Of a stretch of DNA of 64,000 nucleotides, positions 44,377 to 52,221 are shown one piece after another; the first letter of the stretch is position 1, and the number at the start of each line of letters is the position of its first letter. Under the pieces are notes generated by a model. That model saw only the letters and a program-made list of their open reading frames with translations. It made no database searches and was not told the origin of the DNA. This DNA comes from Calditrichia bacterium. Its GTDB lineage: Bacteria > Calditrichota > Calditrichia > RBG-13-44-9 > J075. Both the position numbers and the translations under genes were made by a program. The DNA is taken from NCBI GenBank assembly GCA_028284445.1, contig JANQRS010000065.1, positions 1 through 64,000 of the forward strand, read 5' to 3'.

Positions 44377-45627
44377 TTAACGTGCAGCCAGGCTGATCTT
44401 TGCTATATCACGCCAGCGAACATAAATTGGATCACCTGATTCCTGTTCGATAACCAGTCCACTGTTGTCGGAATCGATGTCGCGTGAATCTTCCAGCTCA
44501 AGAACTTCGCCGCTGCTCATGGTCACTTGACTACCATAGCGTCCATCCGGCTTGATTTCGCGAATGTCGCGGAACGAAAGAAAAAACTGGGTACGGCCGT
44601 CATTGCCGTCCAGCATTTCCAAATCCCAGGCTTCATCCAAATCATAGATGATTTTGCCGCTAACCACATTGCCGTCGTCGAGAGTGACATCTCCGCGAAT
44701 GCGTTCAGGGCTCTTGAATTGACGATAGGAAGGACCGGAGAGTCCGCGGTTGTTTTCAAAACTGATGGATTCGAAGTCACGCCAGGCAACCAATACCTTG
44801 CCGTAGCGCGGGTCTTTAATGACGATGCCGCGATTGTCGCTGTCTACATCGTTACTATCGTACATATAAATCTCCCGGCCGGACTGCAGAGTAACCATTG
44901 AGCCGCTGCGATGTTTGGCGATGGAAGCAATATTGCCGAACTCAATGTCCAGTTCGCCGTCTTCGCTCTCGCCGTCAAGGATGTCCGTGCTCAGGCATTC
45001 GTCGTGGTCCCACTGGATGAATCCCTTGTATTCGCCCCTGCGGGATTTCACCGAGCCGTAGAGCGGCGCCCCAAATCCGCTGATCAGGTCTGAAGGTGTA
45101 TCCATGAATTCAATTCTTTCGATGCGCTTCCAGCGTAGCTGGACCTCGCCGATTTCTCGGTCAAGAATGCGAATTTTGGTGCCGACATCATTTGATCCGC
45201 CGGAAACTTCAATTTCTCTGCCGTTCTTAAAGGTAATAATTGCGTCATCGCTACCGGTAATCTGCATGGATTGAATGTCACCGAAGCGGCACTTAAACTG
45301 ATGATGGCTGGAATTGCCGCTCCAATTTCGCCAGCTGCGGCGAGCCTTGCGATGCTCACGCCATAAGCGGGAATCCATTGTGTGTTCAAGTGCTTCCATG
45401 TCATCATCGCTCAACAGTTGGGTCAGCGAATTTTCCGCTTTGGAAGAATTGAACATGTCATCCCAAAATGCCTCCTCATCACCCCAGCGTATAACGCCCT
45501 GGTAAGTTTTGCCACTCTCCACGGTGATTTTTCCATATAAGAAGCCCTGGTCGCTGTCTGCGGCGAAGCAGAAGGCCGCGCTCAATAGCACCAGAAACAT
45601 TATGGAAGTGGTAAAAACGGATTTCAT
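44377..45627 (-). CDS. Secreted protein of three homologous beta-rich repeats, function unknown
   Basis: I do not recognise a named family. The 416-residue product has a signal peptide (MKSVFTTSIMFLVLLSAAFCFA). The mature part consists of three diverged repeats of about 110-140 residues, each running from a LYGxIxxxSGxxYxGxIxW-type start, through FGDIxSI and GSxVTLxSGREIxxxDSxDVDSDNRG, to a WRDxxxIxF end. The repeats look like small beta-barrels that could bind a ligand or metal, since DVDSDNRG is acidic. No catalytic motif is visible. It lies upstream of the permease gene on the same strand and might be co-regulated. Confidence 0.7.
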   Translation of the reverse strand: MKSVFTTSIMFLVLLSAAFCFAADSDQGFLYGKITVESGKTYQGVIRWGDEEAFWDDMFNSSKAENSLTQLLSDDDMEALEHTMDSRLWREHRKARRSWRNWSGNSSHHQFKCRFGDIQSMQITGSDDAIITFKNGREIEVSGGSNDVGTKIRILDREIGEVQLRWKRIERIEFMDTPSDLISGFGAPLYGSVKSRRGEYKGFIQWDHDECLSTDILDGESEDGELDIEFGNIASIAKHRSGSMVTLQSGREIYMYDSNDVDSDNRGIVIKDPRYGKVLVAWRDFESISFENNRGLSGPSYRQFKSPERIRGDVTLDDGNVVSGKIIYDLDEAWDLEMLDGNDGRTQFFLSFRDIREIKPDGRYGSQVTMSSGEVLELEDSRDIDSDNSGLVIEQESGDPIYVRWRDIAKISLAAR

Positions 45628-45892
45628 AGTTGCCCCCTATAAGCATATCGAACTGAGTGTATTCTTTAAGAGACGCACAAGAAGTGCGATTGTTGCATAG
45701 AAAATAAGTAGGTGTCCCATTCGGTACACCTGGCGGTACAGGCGGTAGATGACTGGTCTTGTTTAGTTTTTAGGTCGGATTCGTATTCTTCTGTTTTTAT
45801 TGAGTTTGTGGAAGGGGTTTGGTTTTTGGCATAGCCGTTGCCAAAGATAGAAGTGACGTTGAAATTTAAACCATCTTATAGGAGATCGTATT

Positions 45893-46771
45893 ATGAACAC
45901 CGTATCAAATAAAAATAGCAAAAGCCTCCATTTGTTTTTATCCGCAGCTTTACTGATGCTGGCTTTCTTTTCATCTTGTAGTAAAGAAGACAGTACTAAC
46001 CCGATTGATGATGCTGTTGAATTGACAGCGAGCGAAGATGCTGCTGAATCTCTGGCTGGCGCTGTTAGCCAGGACAATGGCGGCGTTGCTGACCAAATGA
46101 ATGACTTGATGGATGTTGCTCAGTCCGGTGGATTTGATGTCATGTCCAAAACCGGAAACGTAGATGCCGAATACGATTCTATTAATGGCCTGTGGAACGT
46201 TACCGTCATTCGCGAACGTGGCCTGCCGACCGGCACGCACTATCGCTATTTCGAGCGTAACTACCAGGTGCAGTTCCTCAATGCCCGCGGCGCAGCTCAG
46301 AAGCGCTGGTTGTGGGAAGGCGATACTGCCAGAACCATCAATTTTGACATCATTTCCGGTGAAGGCATTGCCAAAACACCACGTGTTTCTCATCGCCTGA
46401 AAGCCCTGAACGGCAGCTTTGTTGCGACCGATGTTCATGAAGATATTATCACCGTGAACGGTACCTACCATCGTGAAGCAGAAGACACCGTAATGACTCG
46501 TAACGCTGAGCGCACACTGGACCACACCCTTGACCTGACCCTGACAGACATTAAAGGCCCACGCGGTATCCGTCGTGATCGCTCCAAAGTTGTTAGCGGC
46601 ACAGTTACCGGCACCTATCATGCTTTCATCACCTGGATTCGCGGCGATGCCTATCGCGAAGCGGAAATCAACAAAGATATCTCAGTTACCTTTGGCAACA
46701 ACGAAGCTCGCATCAATGTTGATGGGAATACCTACACGTCTGATGTAACCACCGGCGAACTGCGTGACTAA
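45893..46771 (+). CDS. Predicted lipoprotein, function unknown
   Basis: A 292-residue protein with a lipoprotein-type N-terminus: LHLFLSAALLMLAFFSSCS, in which the Cys would be lipidated. A Ser/Asp/Ala-rich linker follows (about 35-80), then a beta-rich domain with regular alternation (YDSINGLWNVTVIRERG ... HYRYFERNYQVQF ... LDHTLDLTLTDIKG ... INVDGNTYTSDVTTGEL). I recognise no family and see no catalytic motif. ATG 45893 has AGGAGA upstream, and a perfect hairpin at 46844 ends the transcript. Confidence 0.7.
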   Translation: MNTVSNKNSKSLHLFLSAALLMLAFFSSCSKEDSTNPIDDAVELTASEDAAESLAGAVSQDNGGVADQMNDLMDVAQSGGFDVMSKTGNVDAEYDSINGLWNVTVIRERGLPTGTHYRYFERNYQVQFLNARGAAQKRWLWEGDTARTINFDIISGEGIAKTPRVSHRLKALNGSFVATDVHEDIITVNGTYHREAEDTVMTRNAERTLDHTLDLTLTDIKGPRGIRRDRSKVVSGTVTGTYHAFITWIRGDAYREAEINKDISVTFGNNEARINVDGNTYTSDVTTGELRD

Positions 46772-46843
46772 TTGAAAACCCCTGGTTGGAATCAGAGGCA
46801 TTCATGCCCTCAGCGGGATTAACCACCCCGTGCACCCTTCGGC

Positions 46844-46867
46844 AAGAGCGGTCATTTGACCGCTCTT
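46844..46867 (+). terminator. Hairpin downstream of the lipoprotein gene
   Basis: AAGAGCGGTC (46844-46853) pairs perfectly with GACCGCTCTT (46858-46867) around ATTT. The following sequence is only moderately T-rich, so termination is likely but not certain. Confidence 0.6.
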
Positions 46868-47005
46868 GCTGTTTCTCGGATCTTCCTTACCTCAAATTCC
46901 GCTCTTTCCCTTATTAAACACCTGTTTTTGCCGACGATAGCTAGACGCGGGGAGGAGCCCATGCGAGTAAGCTTGTCGTAACTACATTTATCCAGGAGGG
47001 AAGAG

Positions 47006-47722
47006 ATGTTGACAAGTAAGAAGTTGAAGAAACCGTTGCTGCGTAGTCAGGCAAAAGAGCGGCGGATTATCAAAGAACTTCAAGCGCCTCTTACCCGCCG
47101 CGACTATCACCACGAATTGGACTTCCAGGGTCCCAACCGTTTTGAAACCATTTTTCGTCACTCGCAGGATATCATATTCGTCGTCGGCGTGTCCGACGGG
47201 CGGATATTGCACGTAAGCAATGCTGTGCGTTTATACCTTGGGTATGAACCGGCGTTTTTGCAGGGTCGCTACTTCTACGATCTATTTCCTGATGAGGCGG
47301 AGGAGCCGGATCGCTCTGCGTTAAGAGATCACGACATCGCTTTTGATGCGGTGTTTCCTGATCAGGTTTTCCTGACCGCAAGTGGTGAGCAGGTGTTGAT
47401 GGATATTACGGCAACGCTGATTCCCTGGGATTTCCGCAATGCCGTTCTGATGACGATACGCGGAACGGAGGAACGGCGAGCAGCGGAGAAGCGACAGCGT
47501 GACTTGATCGAAGAGTTGAAGCTGCGCCTGAGCCAGGTCAAGGCGCTGAGTGGATTGCTGCCCATTTGCTCTCACTGTAAGCGAATTCGCAATTCGGACG
47601 GTGACTGGCATACAGTCGAAGAATTTGTCGGCGATCGTTCTGAAGCCGAGTTTACGCACTCGGTTTGTCCGACCTGTATTGGTGAGCACTATTTTGAGCT
47701 GGGCATCGACTTCGATGAGTGA
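47006..47722 (+). CDS. PAS-domain protein with C-terminal cysteine-rich motif
   Basis: A 238-residue soluble sensor-like protein. A PAS domain (about 45-165) has FRHSQDIIFVVGVSDGRILHVSNAVRLYLGY. A coiled-coil segment (about 155-185) leads to a C-terminal motif, GLLPICSHCKRIRNSDGDW...FTHSVCPTCIGEHY, with CxxC pairs that could hold zinc; this tail is frequent behind PAS or receiver domains in many bacteria, but its role is unclear. There is no kinase, cyclase or DNA-binding domain, so it would act by binding a partner. ATG 47006 follows AGGAGGG by five bases. Confidence 0.82.
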   Translation: MLTSKKLKKPLLRSQAKERRIIKELQAPLTRRDYHHELDFQGPNRFETIFRHSQDIIFVVGVSDGRILHVSNAVRLYLGYEPAFLQGRYFYDLFPDEAEEPDRSALRDHDIAFDAVFPDQVFLTASGEQVLMDITATLIPWDFRNAVLMTIRGTEERRAAEKRQRDLIEELKLRLSQVKALSGLLPICSHCKRIRNSDGDWHTVEEFVGDRSEAEFTHSVCPTCIGEHYFELGIDFDE

Positions 47723-47819
47723 TTACTGATCGTTAAGTATGTAAAAATGCCAATTACATGCTAAATCTGCGACTAAATGCTCAAAACATCTCGACACAAA
47801 GGTTTGGTTTTCTTTTTTG

Positions 47820-48668
47820 ATGCGTTATTGCCTGTCATTGGCATTAAAAGATGATCAATTTGCCATATTTCCTTTACTTCCCCTGAGCGATGTGAGTATT
47901 TTAGGCCGGATGGCATCACTTAGAGAGATGACATCCCCTTTCTATCATTACCCTCAAAACGGAAACTGGCAGATGGATTTTGACAAACTGGAAGAAGTGC
48001 TGGAAGAAACCTTTCGTGATTTACGGATGGATCGTGATGAGCAGGCGGTTCTGGCGAGAATTTTGGAGGCGATTGGCCATGATGCGGAAAAGCTGGCCTT
48101 TGTGCGGAATCGCGCCTTCGACATTGCCGGGCGGCAGTTGGGCGATGGGGAAGGGCAAAAGGTGTTGAAATGGCTGGAAACCGTGATCAAAGGCATCGAC
48201 CGAGCACAGAACGCTAACAATGCTCAAATTGCATCCGCTCATTTTAGTCCCGGAAAGGATTGTCTGGGACGCATTGCCGAGCGATTTCATGCAACGAGAT
48301 CATCCGTAGATATTTGCGTGTTTACCATCACTGATGATCGCATCAAGGAAGATATCCTAAATGCCCATCAGCGGGGTTGCAAAATTCGTATCATTACCGA
48401 CGATCTAAAACAGTATGACCCCGGCTCAGACGTCAAAGAACTGGCCGCGGCCGGAATTCCTATCGCCACCGATAAGGTGGCCAATCACATGCACCACAAG
48501 TTCGCTATTTTCGATAATTACATCCTCCTGACCGGAAGCTTTAACTGGACTCGCAGCGCATCCAGTTTCAACCAGGAGAACCTGATCATTACGGATGATC
48601 AACGTGTGGTGCAACCCTTCATCGTTGAATTCAACGAGTTGTGGGAGGATTTCTATACTCAGCACTAG
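47820..48668 (+). CDS. Single-HKD phospholipase-D-family protein (nuclease-like)
   Basis: A 282-residue protein with a C-terminal PLD domain (about 145-280) containing one HKD motif, HHKFAIFD with His225, Lys227 and Asp232, followed by LLTGSFNWT. One motif per chain and the NWT context resemble dimeric Nuc-type endonucleases and mitochondrial PLD6, so DNA, RNA or phospholipid cleavage is possible. The N-terminal half is helical and unrecognised. The start is uncertain: ATG 47820 has no clear ribosome site, and ATG 47973 (MDFDKLEEV) is an alternative. No defence genes adjoin it. Confidence 0.75.
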   Translation: MRYCLSLALKDDQFAIFPLLPLSDVSILGRMASLREMTSPFYHYPQNGNWQMDFDKLEEVLEETFRDLRMDRDEQAVLARILEAIGHDAEKLAFVRNRAFDIAGRQLGDGEGQKVLKWLETVIKGIDRAQNANNAQIASAHFSPGKDCLGRIAERFHATRSSVDICVFTITDDRIKEDILNAHQRGCKIRIITDDLKQYDPGSDVKELAAAGIPIATDKVANHMHHKFAIFDNYILLTGSFNWTRSASSFNQENLIITDDQRVVQPFIVEFNELWEDFYTQH

Positions 48669-48678
48669 TGAAAGTAGT

Positions 48679-48760
48679 CCAAAAAAAATTCCAACAGGAA
48701 AAATGCCAATAAAACGACAAACTTCGTGCGTTTTGCAATTTCTCCTGTTGGAATTTGGGT
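48679..48760. repeat. AAATTCCAACAGGA terminal-inverted-repeat element
   Basis: AAATTCCAACAGGAAAAATG (about 48686 on) pairs with its inverted copy ATTTCTCCTGTTGGAATTTG (about 48738-48757), so about 80 bases form a long hairpin. It is the same family as 16041-16290 and 23695-23800, and occurs between the PLD and cyclase-family genes. Confidence 0.7.
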
Positions 48761-48817
48761 TTTGCATCCTTGCGTTTAGTCGGTAATTTACTTTGTAAAC
48801 AGGAAGGATGCTAAATT

Positions 48818-49639
48818 ATGATAATGACATGCACCCTCGGCAAGCGCACTTTTACGGTCGACACGGCAGCGCCGACGGAGATTTCCATCCAGCAGCATTT
48901 TGATGAGAATCAGCCGCAATTCTTCGGTGCTGAGAAAGCGTCATCGCAGGCCGTTGAGGGCGACGGATTTATCGGAGATACTGCTCGTGGCGGTAGCTGC
49001 AATGTCCGCGAAATCAAACTGGTGCCGCACTGTAATGGCACTCACACAGAAAGTGTTGCCCATATTTGTCATGACGCGCCTTCGGTTGCAGAAGTGCTCA
49101 CCGATGCCCTGATACCGGCGACGTTGATAACTGTGCAAGCGGAGCCGGCCGGCAAATGCAACGAATCTTACCAGCCGCATCCTCGCGCAAACGACCGTTT
49201 AATTACTGCGAGCAGTCTTCAGCAGCAGCTAAAAAATTGCGATGAGGCATTCCTGTCCGCGCTATTAATTCGAACCTTGTCAAATGAGCCGCAGAAACAA
49301 TTCCGCAACTATGATAATGAAGCAGTGCCATATTTCAGCAGTGAAGCAATGTCTTACATCAGCCAACTCCCCGTGAAGCACCTGGTTGTGGACCTGCCTT
49401 CTGTCGATCGTCCTGATGATGGGGGAGAATTGAGTAATCACCGCCTTTACTGGCAGGTTGCTGCCGGTAGCCATCAATTGTCACCGACCAGCCGCAGCGA
49501 TCGAACCATCAGCGAGTTTGCCTTTATTCGTGATGACATTGCCGATGGCCCTTACCTGGCTGGTATCCAAATCCCTCCGTTTCAAAATGATGCTGCGCCT
49601 TCACGGATTTTTATCTACAATCCCGAAAACGCCGATTGA
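48818..49639 (+). CDS. Cyclase-family metal-dependent hydrolase (second paralogue)
   Basis: A 273-residue protein of the kynurenine-formamidase fold. Metal-binding residues lie in HCNGTHTESVAH (His71, His76, Glu78, His82), a variant form with one extra residue and Glu instead of Asp. HLVVDLPSVDRPDDGGELSNHRLYW, SEFAFIRDDIADGPYLAGIQ and PPFQNDAAPSRIFIY are the downstream family marks. It is clearly different from the protein at 23810, so the two should have different substrates. ATG 48818 follows AGGAAGGA at some distance; ATG 48824 is possible. No pathway genes are adjacent. Confidence 0.78.
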   Translation: MIMTCTLGKRTFTVDTAAPTEISIQQHFDENQPQFFGAEKASSQAVEGDGFIGDTARGGSCNVREIKLVPHCNGTHTESVAHICHDAPSVAEVLTDALIPATLITVQAEPAGKCNESYQPHPRANDRLITASSLQQQLKNCDEAFLSALLIRTLSNEPQKQFRNYDNEAVPYFSSEAMSYISQLPVKHLVVDLPSVDRPDDGGELSNHRLYWQVAAGSHQLSPTSRSDRTISEFAFIRDDIADGPYLAGIQIPPFQNDAAPSRIFIYNPENAD

Positions 49640-49984
49640 GCGTCCCTACCAAAATTTTCCTTTTGTGAATTATGGTACTAATTCTCTATGATTCATGTTT
49701 ATTTTAGAAAAGTAAGCAAGCAGGGAAACGAGACAGCTTCTTCTGCGTTGAACAGAAACCAGGGTTTACTTGGTTGCTAAACTGCCGATAATAATGGTAG
49801 AGACATCCGGGCATAAAGGCTTAATCATTATTAAGCAGTAGATAAAAGTCCGGACCGGAAATCTAAAAACCGCTCAATTAGCGATGTTACATTTTATTTA
49901 AGTGGCAGTAAATAAATGATTTGGCACTATAATACATATCAGCCTATAATCGAAATCTTCTAATTTAGGCGGCAGTGACACAAA
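49640..49984. other. Intergenic region upstream of rsmB
   Basis: No gene is visible in these 345 AT-rich bases. A TATAAT box (49932 region, in TTGGCACTATAATAC) about 50 bases before rsmB is a plausible -10 element, though its -35 is weak. A CTTAATCATTATTAAG palindrome lies at about 49819-49834. Confidence 0.45.
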
Positions 49985-51409
49985 ATGACTTATGGATGTA
50001 TCGTGAAGCAAGAACGTGCAACGGCCATTAAAGCGCCACCCGAAAATGGTCAGCAAACAGAAAATCTACCTTCTCAAATTAATGCGCGAACCAAGATCAT
50101 TGAAGTGCTAACCCGGGTAGATACCCGACAGGCTTATACGGATAAGCTGCTTGATAAAGAGTTAGACAAATTCAATGATGCCGATCGGGCGCTCATTACA
50201 GAGGTTGTAAATGGCGCACTACGCTGGCGCTACCGCCTGGACTGGTTCCTGCGGCAGCTCTATGTCGGTGAGTTCGATAACCTGATTCCGGATGTCAAGA
50301 ACAACCTCCGCTCGTCGATTTACCAGTTGATTTATCTGGATCGCGTGCCGGCTTATGCCGTTTTAAACGAAGCCGTCGAGATTTCCAAGAAGAAATACAA
50401 TCAAAAAACCGCTAACCTGGTGAACGCCATTCTGCGAAACTATCTTCGCCAGGTAAAGAAGCTCGAATATGTCGAAATGCAGTTGGATTTCTCGGAGCGA
50501 CTCTCTGTAAGCTACTCTCATCCGCTTTGGTTGATTCAGCGTTGGATTGAGCGTTGGGGCGTTGATCATGCGCTGGCATTGTGTCAGGCAAATAATGAAC
50601 GCCCGGTAGTGTCGCTGCGGGCCAATCTTCTGAAGACCGATCTCGAAGAGTTCAAGCAAAAGTTGCAAGAATTTTCGATCGATTTTGAGCAGCATGAACA
50701 TTTTCCGACATTTTTTCACATTCCGAATTTCAAGGAGTTTCGCAAACTGAATTTCATTGAAAGCGGATTGGTGTCGGTGCAGGATATCAGTACCTGTATT
50801 CCTGTTCAGCTGCTGGATGCAAAACCCGGGGAGCGCGTGCTTGATATGTGTGCGGCGCCCGGTGGAAAATCAGGTTATATCGGTGAAATGATGCAGGGCG
50901 AAGGAATGCTGGTTTCCATGGAAAAGCATCATAATCGCTCCCGTATGCTTCAGGATAACCTCTCAAGGCTTGGCGTTTCCAATTTCTCCGTGGTGACAGC
51001 AGATGCCCTGGAAATGCCCTTTAGTGAACCCTTCGACAAAATCTTGCTGGATGCGCCTTGCACCGGTTTTGGGGTGTTGAGCAAGCGGGTTGACTTGAAA
51101 TGGAAGAGAACTGAAGCGGATATCGAAAATATGAGCCAGCTCCAGGGCAAGCTGCTGGATGCTGCTGCGGATATGTTGGTGCCGGGTGGCGTGATTGTCT
51201 ACAGTACCTGTACGATTGAATATGATGAAAACGAGGGTGTCATTCAGCAATTCCTAAGCCGGCATCCGGAATTTACTACAGATACGCTCTCTGAGTATTT
51301 GCCAACCACGTATTTGTGGGAAAAAGACTTTGCCAGAACCTTTCCACATGTTCATAAGATGGACGGTTCCTTTGCAATCCGACTACGAAAAAAAGCGGAA
51401 AGTAATTGA
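49985..51409 (+). CDS. rsmB: 16S rRNA (cytosine-967-C5)-methyltransferase RsmB
   Basis: A 474-residue SAM-dependent rRNA methyltransferase. An N-terminal NusB-like RNA-binding domain (about 35-170) is followed by the methyltransferase domain with SAM motif VLDMCAAPGGKSGYIGEMM, motif IV LDAPCTGFGVLSKR and motif VI YSTCTIEYDENE; both Cys needed for m5C chemistry are present. The NusB domain separates RsmB from RsmF/NSUN types. The first about 30 residues are poorly conserved in character. ATG 49985 has only a weak ribosome site. It is transcribed alone and its stop codon is in the loop of the terminator. Confidence 0.93.
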   Translation: MTYGCIVKQERATAIKAPPENGQQTENLPSQINARTKIIEVLTRVDTRQAYTDKLLDKELDKFNDADRALITEVVNGALRWRYRLDWFLRQLYVGEFDNLIPDVKNNLRSSIYQLIYLDRVPAYAVLNEAVEISKKKYNQKTANLVNAILRNYLRQVKKLEYVEMQLDFSERLSVSYSHPLWLIQRWIERWGVDHALALCQANNERPVVSLRANLLKTDLEEFKQKLQEFSIDFEQHEHFPTFFHIPNFKEFRKLNFIESGLVSVQDISTCIPVQLLDAKPGERVLDMCAAPGGKSGYIGEMMQGEGMLVSMEKHHNRSRMLQDNLSRLGVSNFSVVTADALEMPFSEPFDKILLDAPCTGFGVLSKRVDLKWKRTEADIENMSQLQGKLLDAAADMLVPGGVIVYSTCTIEYDENEGVIQQFLSRHPEFTTDTLSEYLPTTYLWEKDFARTFPHVHKMDGSFAIRLRKKAESN

Positions 51410-51425
51410 TACTTTCCGCTTTCAG
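51392..51425 (+). terminator. Terminator overlapping the rsmB stop codon
   Basis: AAAGCGGAAAGTA (51392-51404) pairs perfectly with TACTTTCCGCTTT (51410-51422) around a five-base loop that contains the TGA stop (51407-51409). A second perfect hairpin, GTCCGGTAACG (51439-51449) with CGTTACCGGAC (51454-51464), follows and may serve the convergent pilin-like gene. Confidence 0.75.
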
Positions 51426-51507
51426 ATATGAAGTGGGTGTCCGGTAACGAGACCGTTACCGGACGCCTGCTTATCCTCAATCTTCCCTGATCGAACTACA
51501 TAATCCC

Positions 51508-51945
51508 TTAATTCAAGATAACGGTTTGAATAGAATCTCTGGTAATTCGACTAAATGCCTTAACCGGATTTGTGTCGTCGTCCCCGGTTTCAACGCCGCA
51601 GCCAATGATATAAATGAAGCCTGAGCTGCCGCTCACTTTGGTAGCGCTTCCCGGCACAAATGTGTTCCCGGACGGTAATGACGTCGTTAGACTATAGCTG
51701 CCGTTGGCGTTACCGGTGTCGACCGGACTGAGATAAAAGTTGTCAAAAGAACGGTTGCCACCGCGAAAGGTGGTTGAAGTGCGAAAATATCTTTGTGCTT
51801 TTGTTCCATATAGAACCAAATCGCTGATAACAGCATTGCGATTTGCATCTATAGAACTGCTATTAAATACGACTAACCCAATCGAAATCGCTAAGATAAC
51901 GATCATGGCGGTCAAACCCAGCATCAACAATTGTTGCTGTCCCAT
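51508..51945 (-). CDS. Type IV pilin-like protein (last gene of the pilus operon)
   Basis: A 145-residue protein with an N-terminal hydrophobic helix (LLMLGLTAMIVILAISIGLVVF, residues 6-27) directly after a very short leader MG, and a Gly/Ser/Thr-rich beta-like C-terminus. This is a pilin architecture, but the class III motif (G-FTLIE) and the conserved Glu5 are missing, so normal prepilin-peptidase processing is uncertain. AAAGG precedes ATG 51945. It follows the pilus genes by 276 bases and shares their direction. It could be a major or minor pilin. Confidence 0.6.
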   Translation of the reverse strand: MGQQQLLMLGLTAMIVILAISIGLVVFNSSSIDANRNAVISDLVLYGTKAQRYFRTSTTFRGGNRSFDNFYLSPVDTGNANGSYSLTTSLPSGNTFVPGSATKVSGSSGFIYIIGCGVETGDDDTNPVKAFSRITRDSIQTVILN

Positions 51946-52172
51946 GTTGCCTTTGTCCCCACATCAATGTGAATAATGTCAAAATGAATTACTGGTAGAA
52001 TAGAATTGCGGTGACCAGAATTGATCGGCGCGCACGCTCCTGTGCACGGTGTGAGATAGGGCCTGTTAAAGATCCAGAAGCTAAGACAATGTAATACGGA
52101 GTCGTTAGGAATGTGTGAGCAATGCCAAAAAAGAGGAAAACAAAAGGTTTACAAAACGGTTTGGAGGAAATG

Positions 52173-52210
52173 GCTAAACTGTCCTATTTGATGTAATAGG
52201 ACAGTTTAGC
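52173..52210. terminator. Long perfect hairpin after the Ig-like lipoprotein gene
   Basis: GCTAAACTGTCCTATT (52173-52188) pairs without mismatch with AATAGGACAGTTTAGC (52195-52210) around six bases. It begins 12 bases downstream (minus strand) of the lipoprotein stop codon. No T tract follows, so it may be a terminator or an mRNA-stabilising structure. Nothing else is seen in the 276-base gap 51946-52221. Confidence 0.6.
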
Positions 52211-52221
52211 TGTGCGGAAAG

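Noticed and set aside
47006..49639. Anti-phage defence island (PAS protein, PLD nuclease, cyclase-family protein)
   Set aside because: Gene spacing is wide with repeat DNA between, no helicase, methylase or other defence gene is present, and the cyclase-family gene is a metabolic hydrolase, not a nucleotide cyclase.
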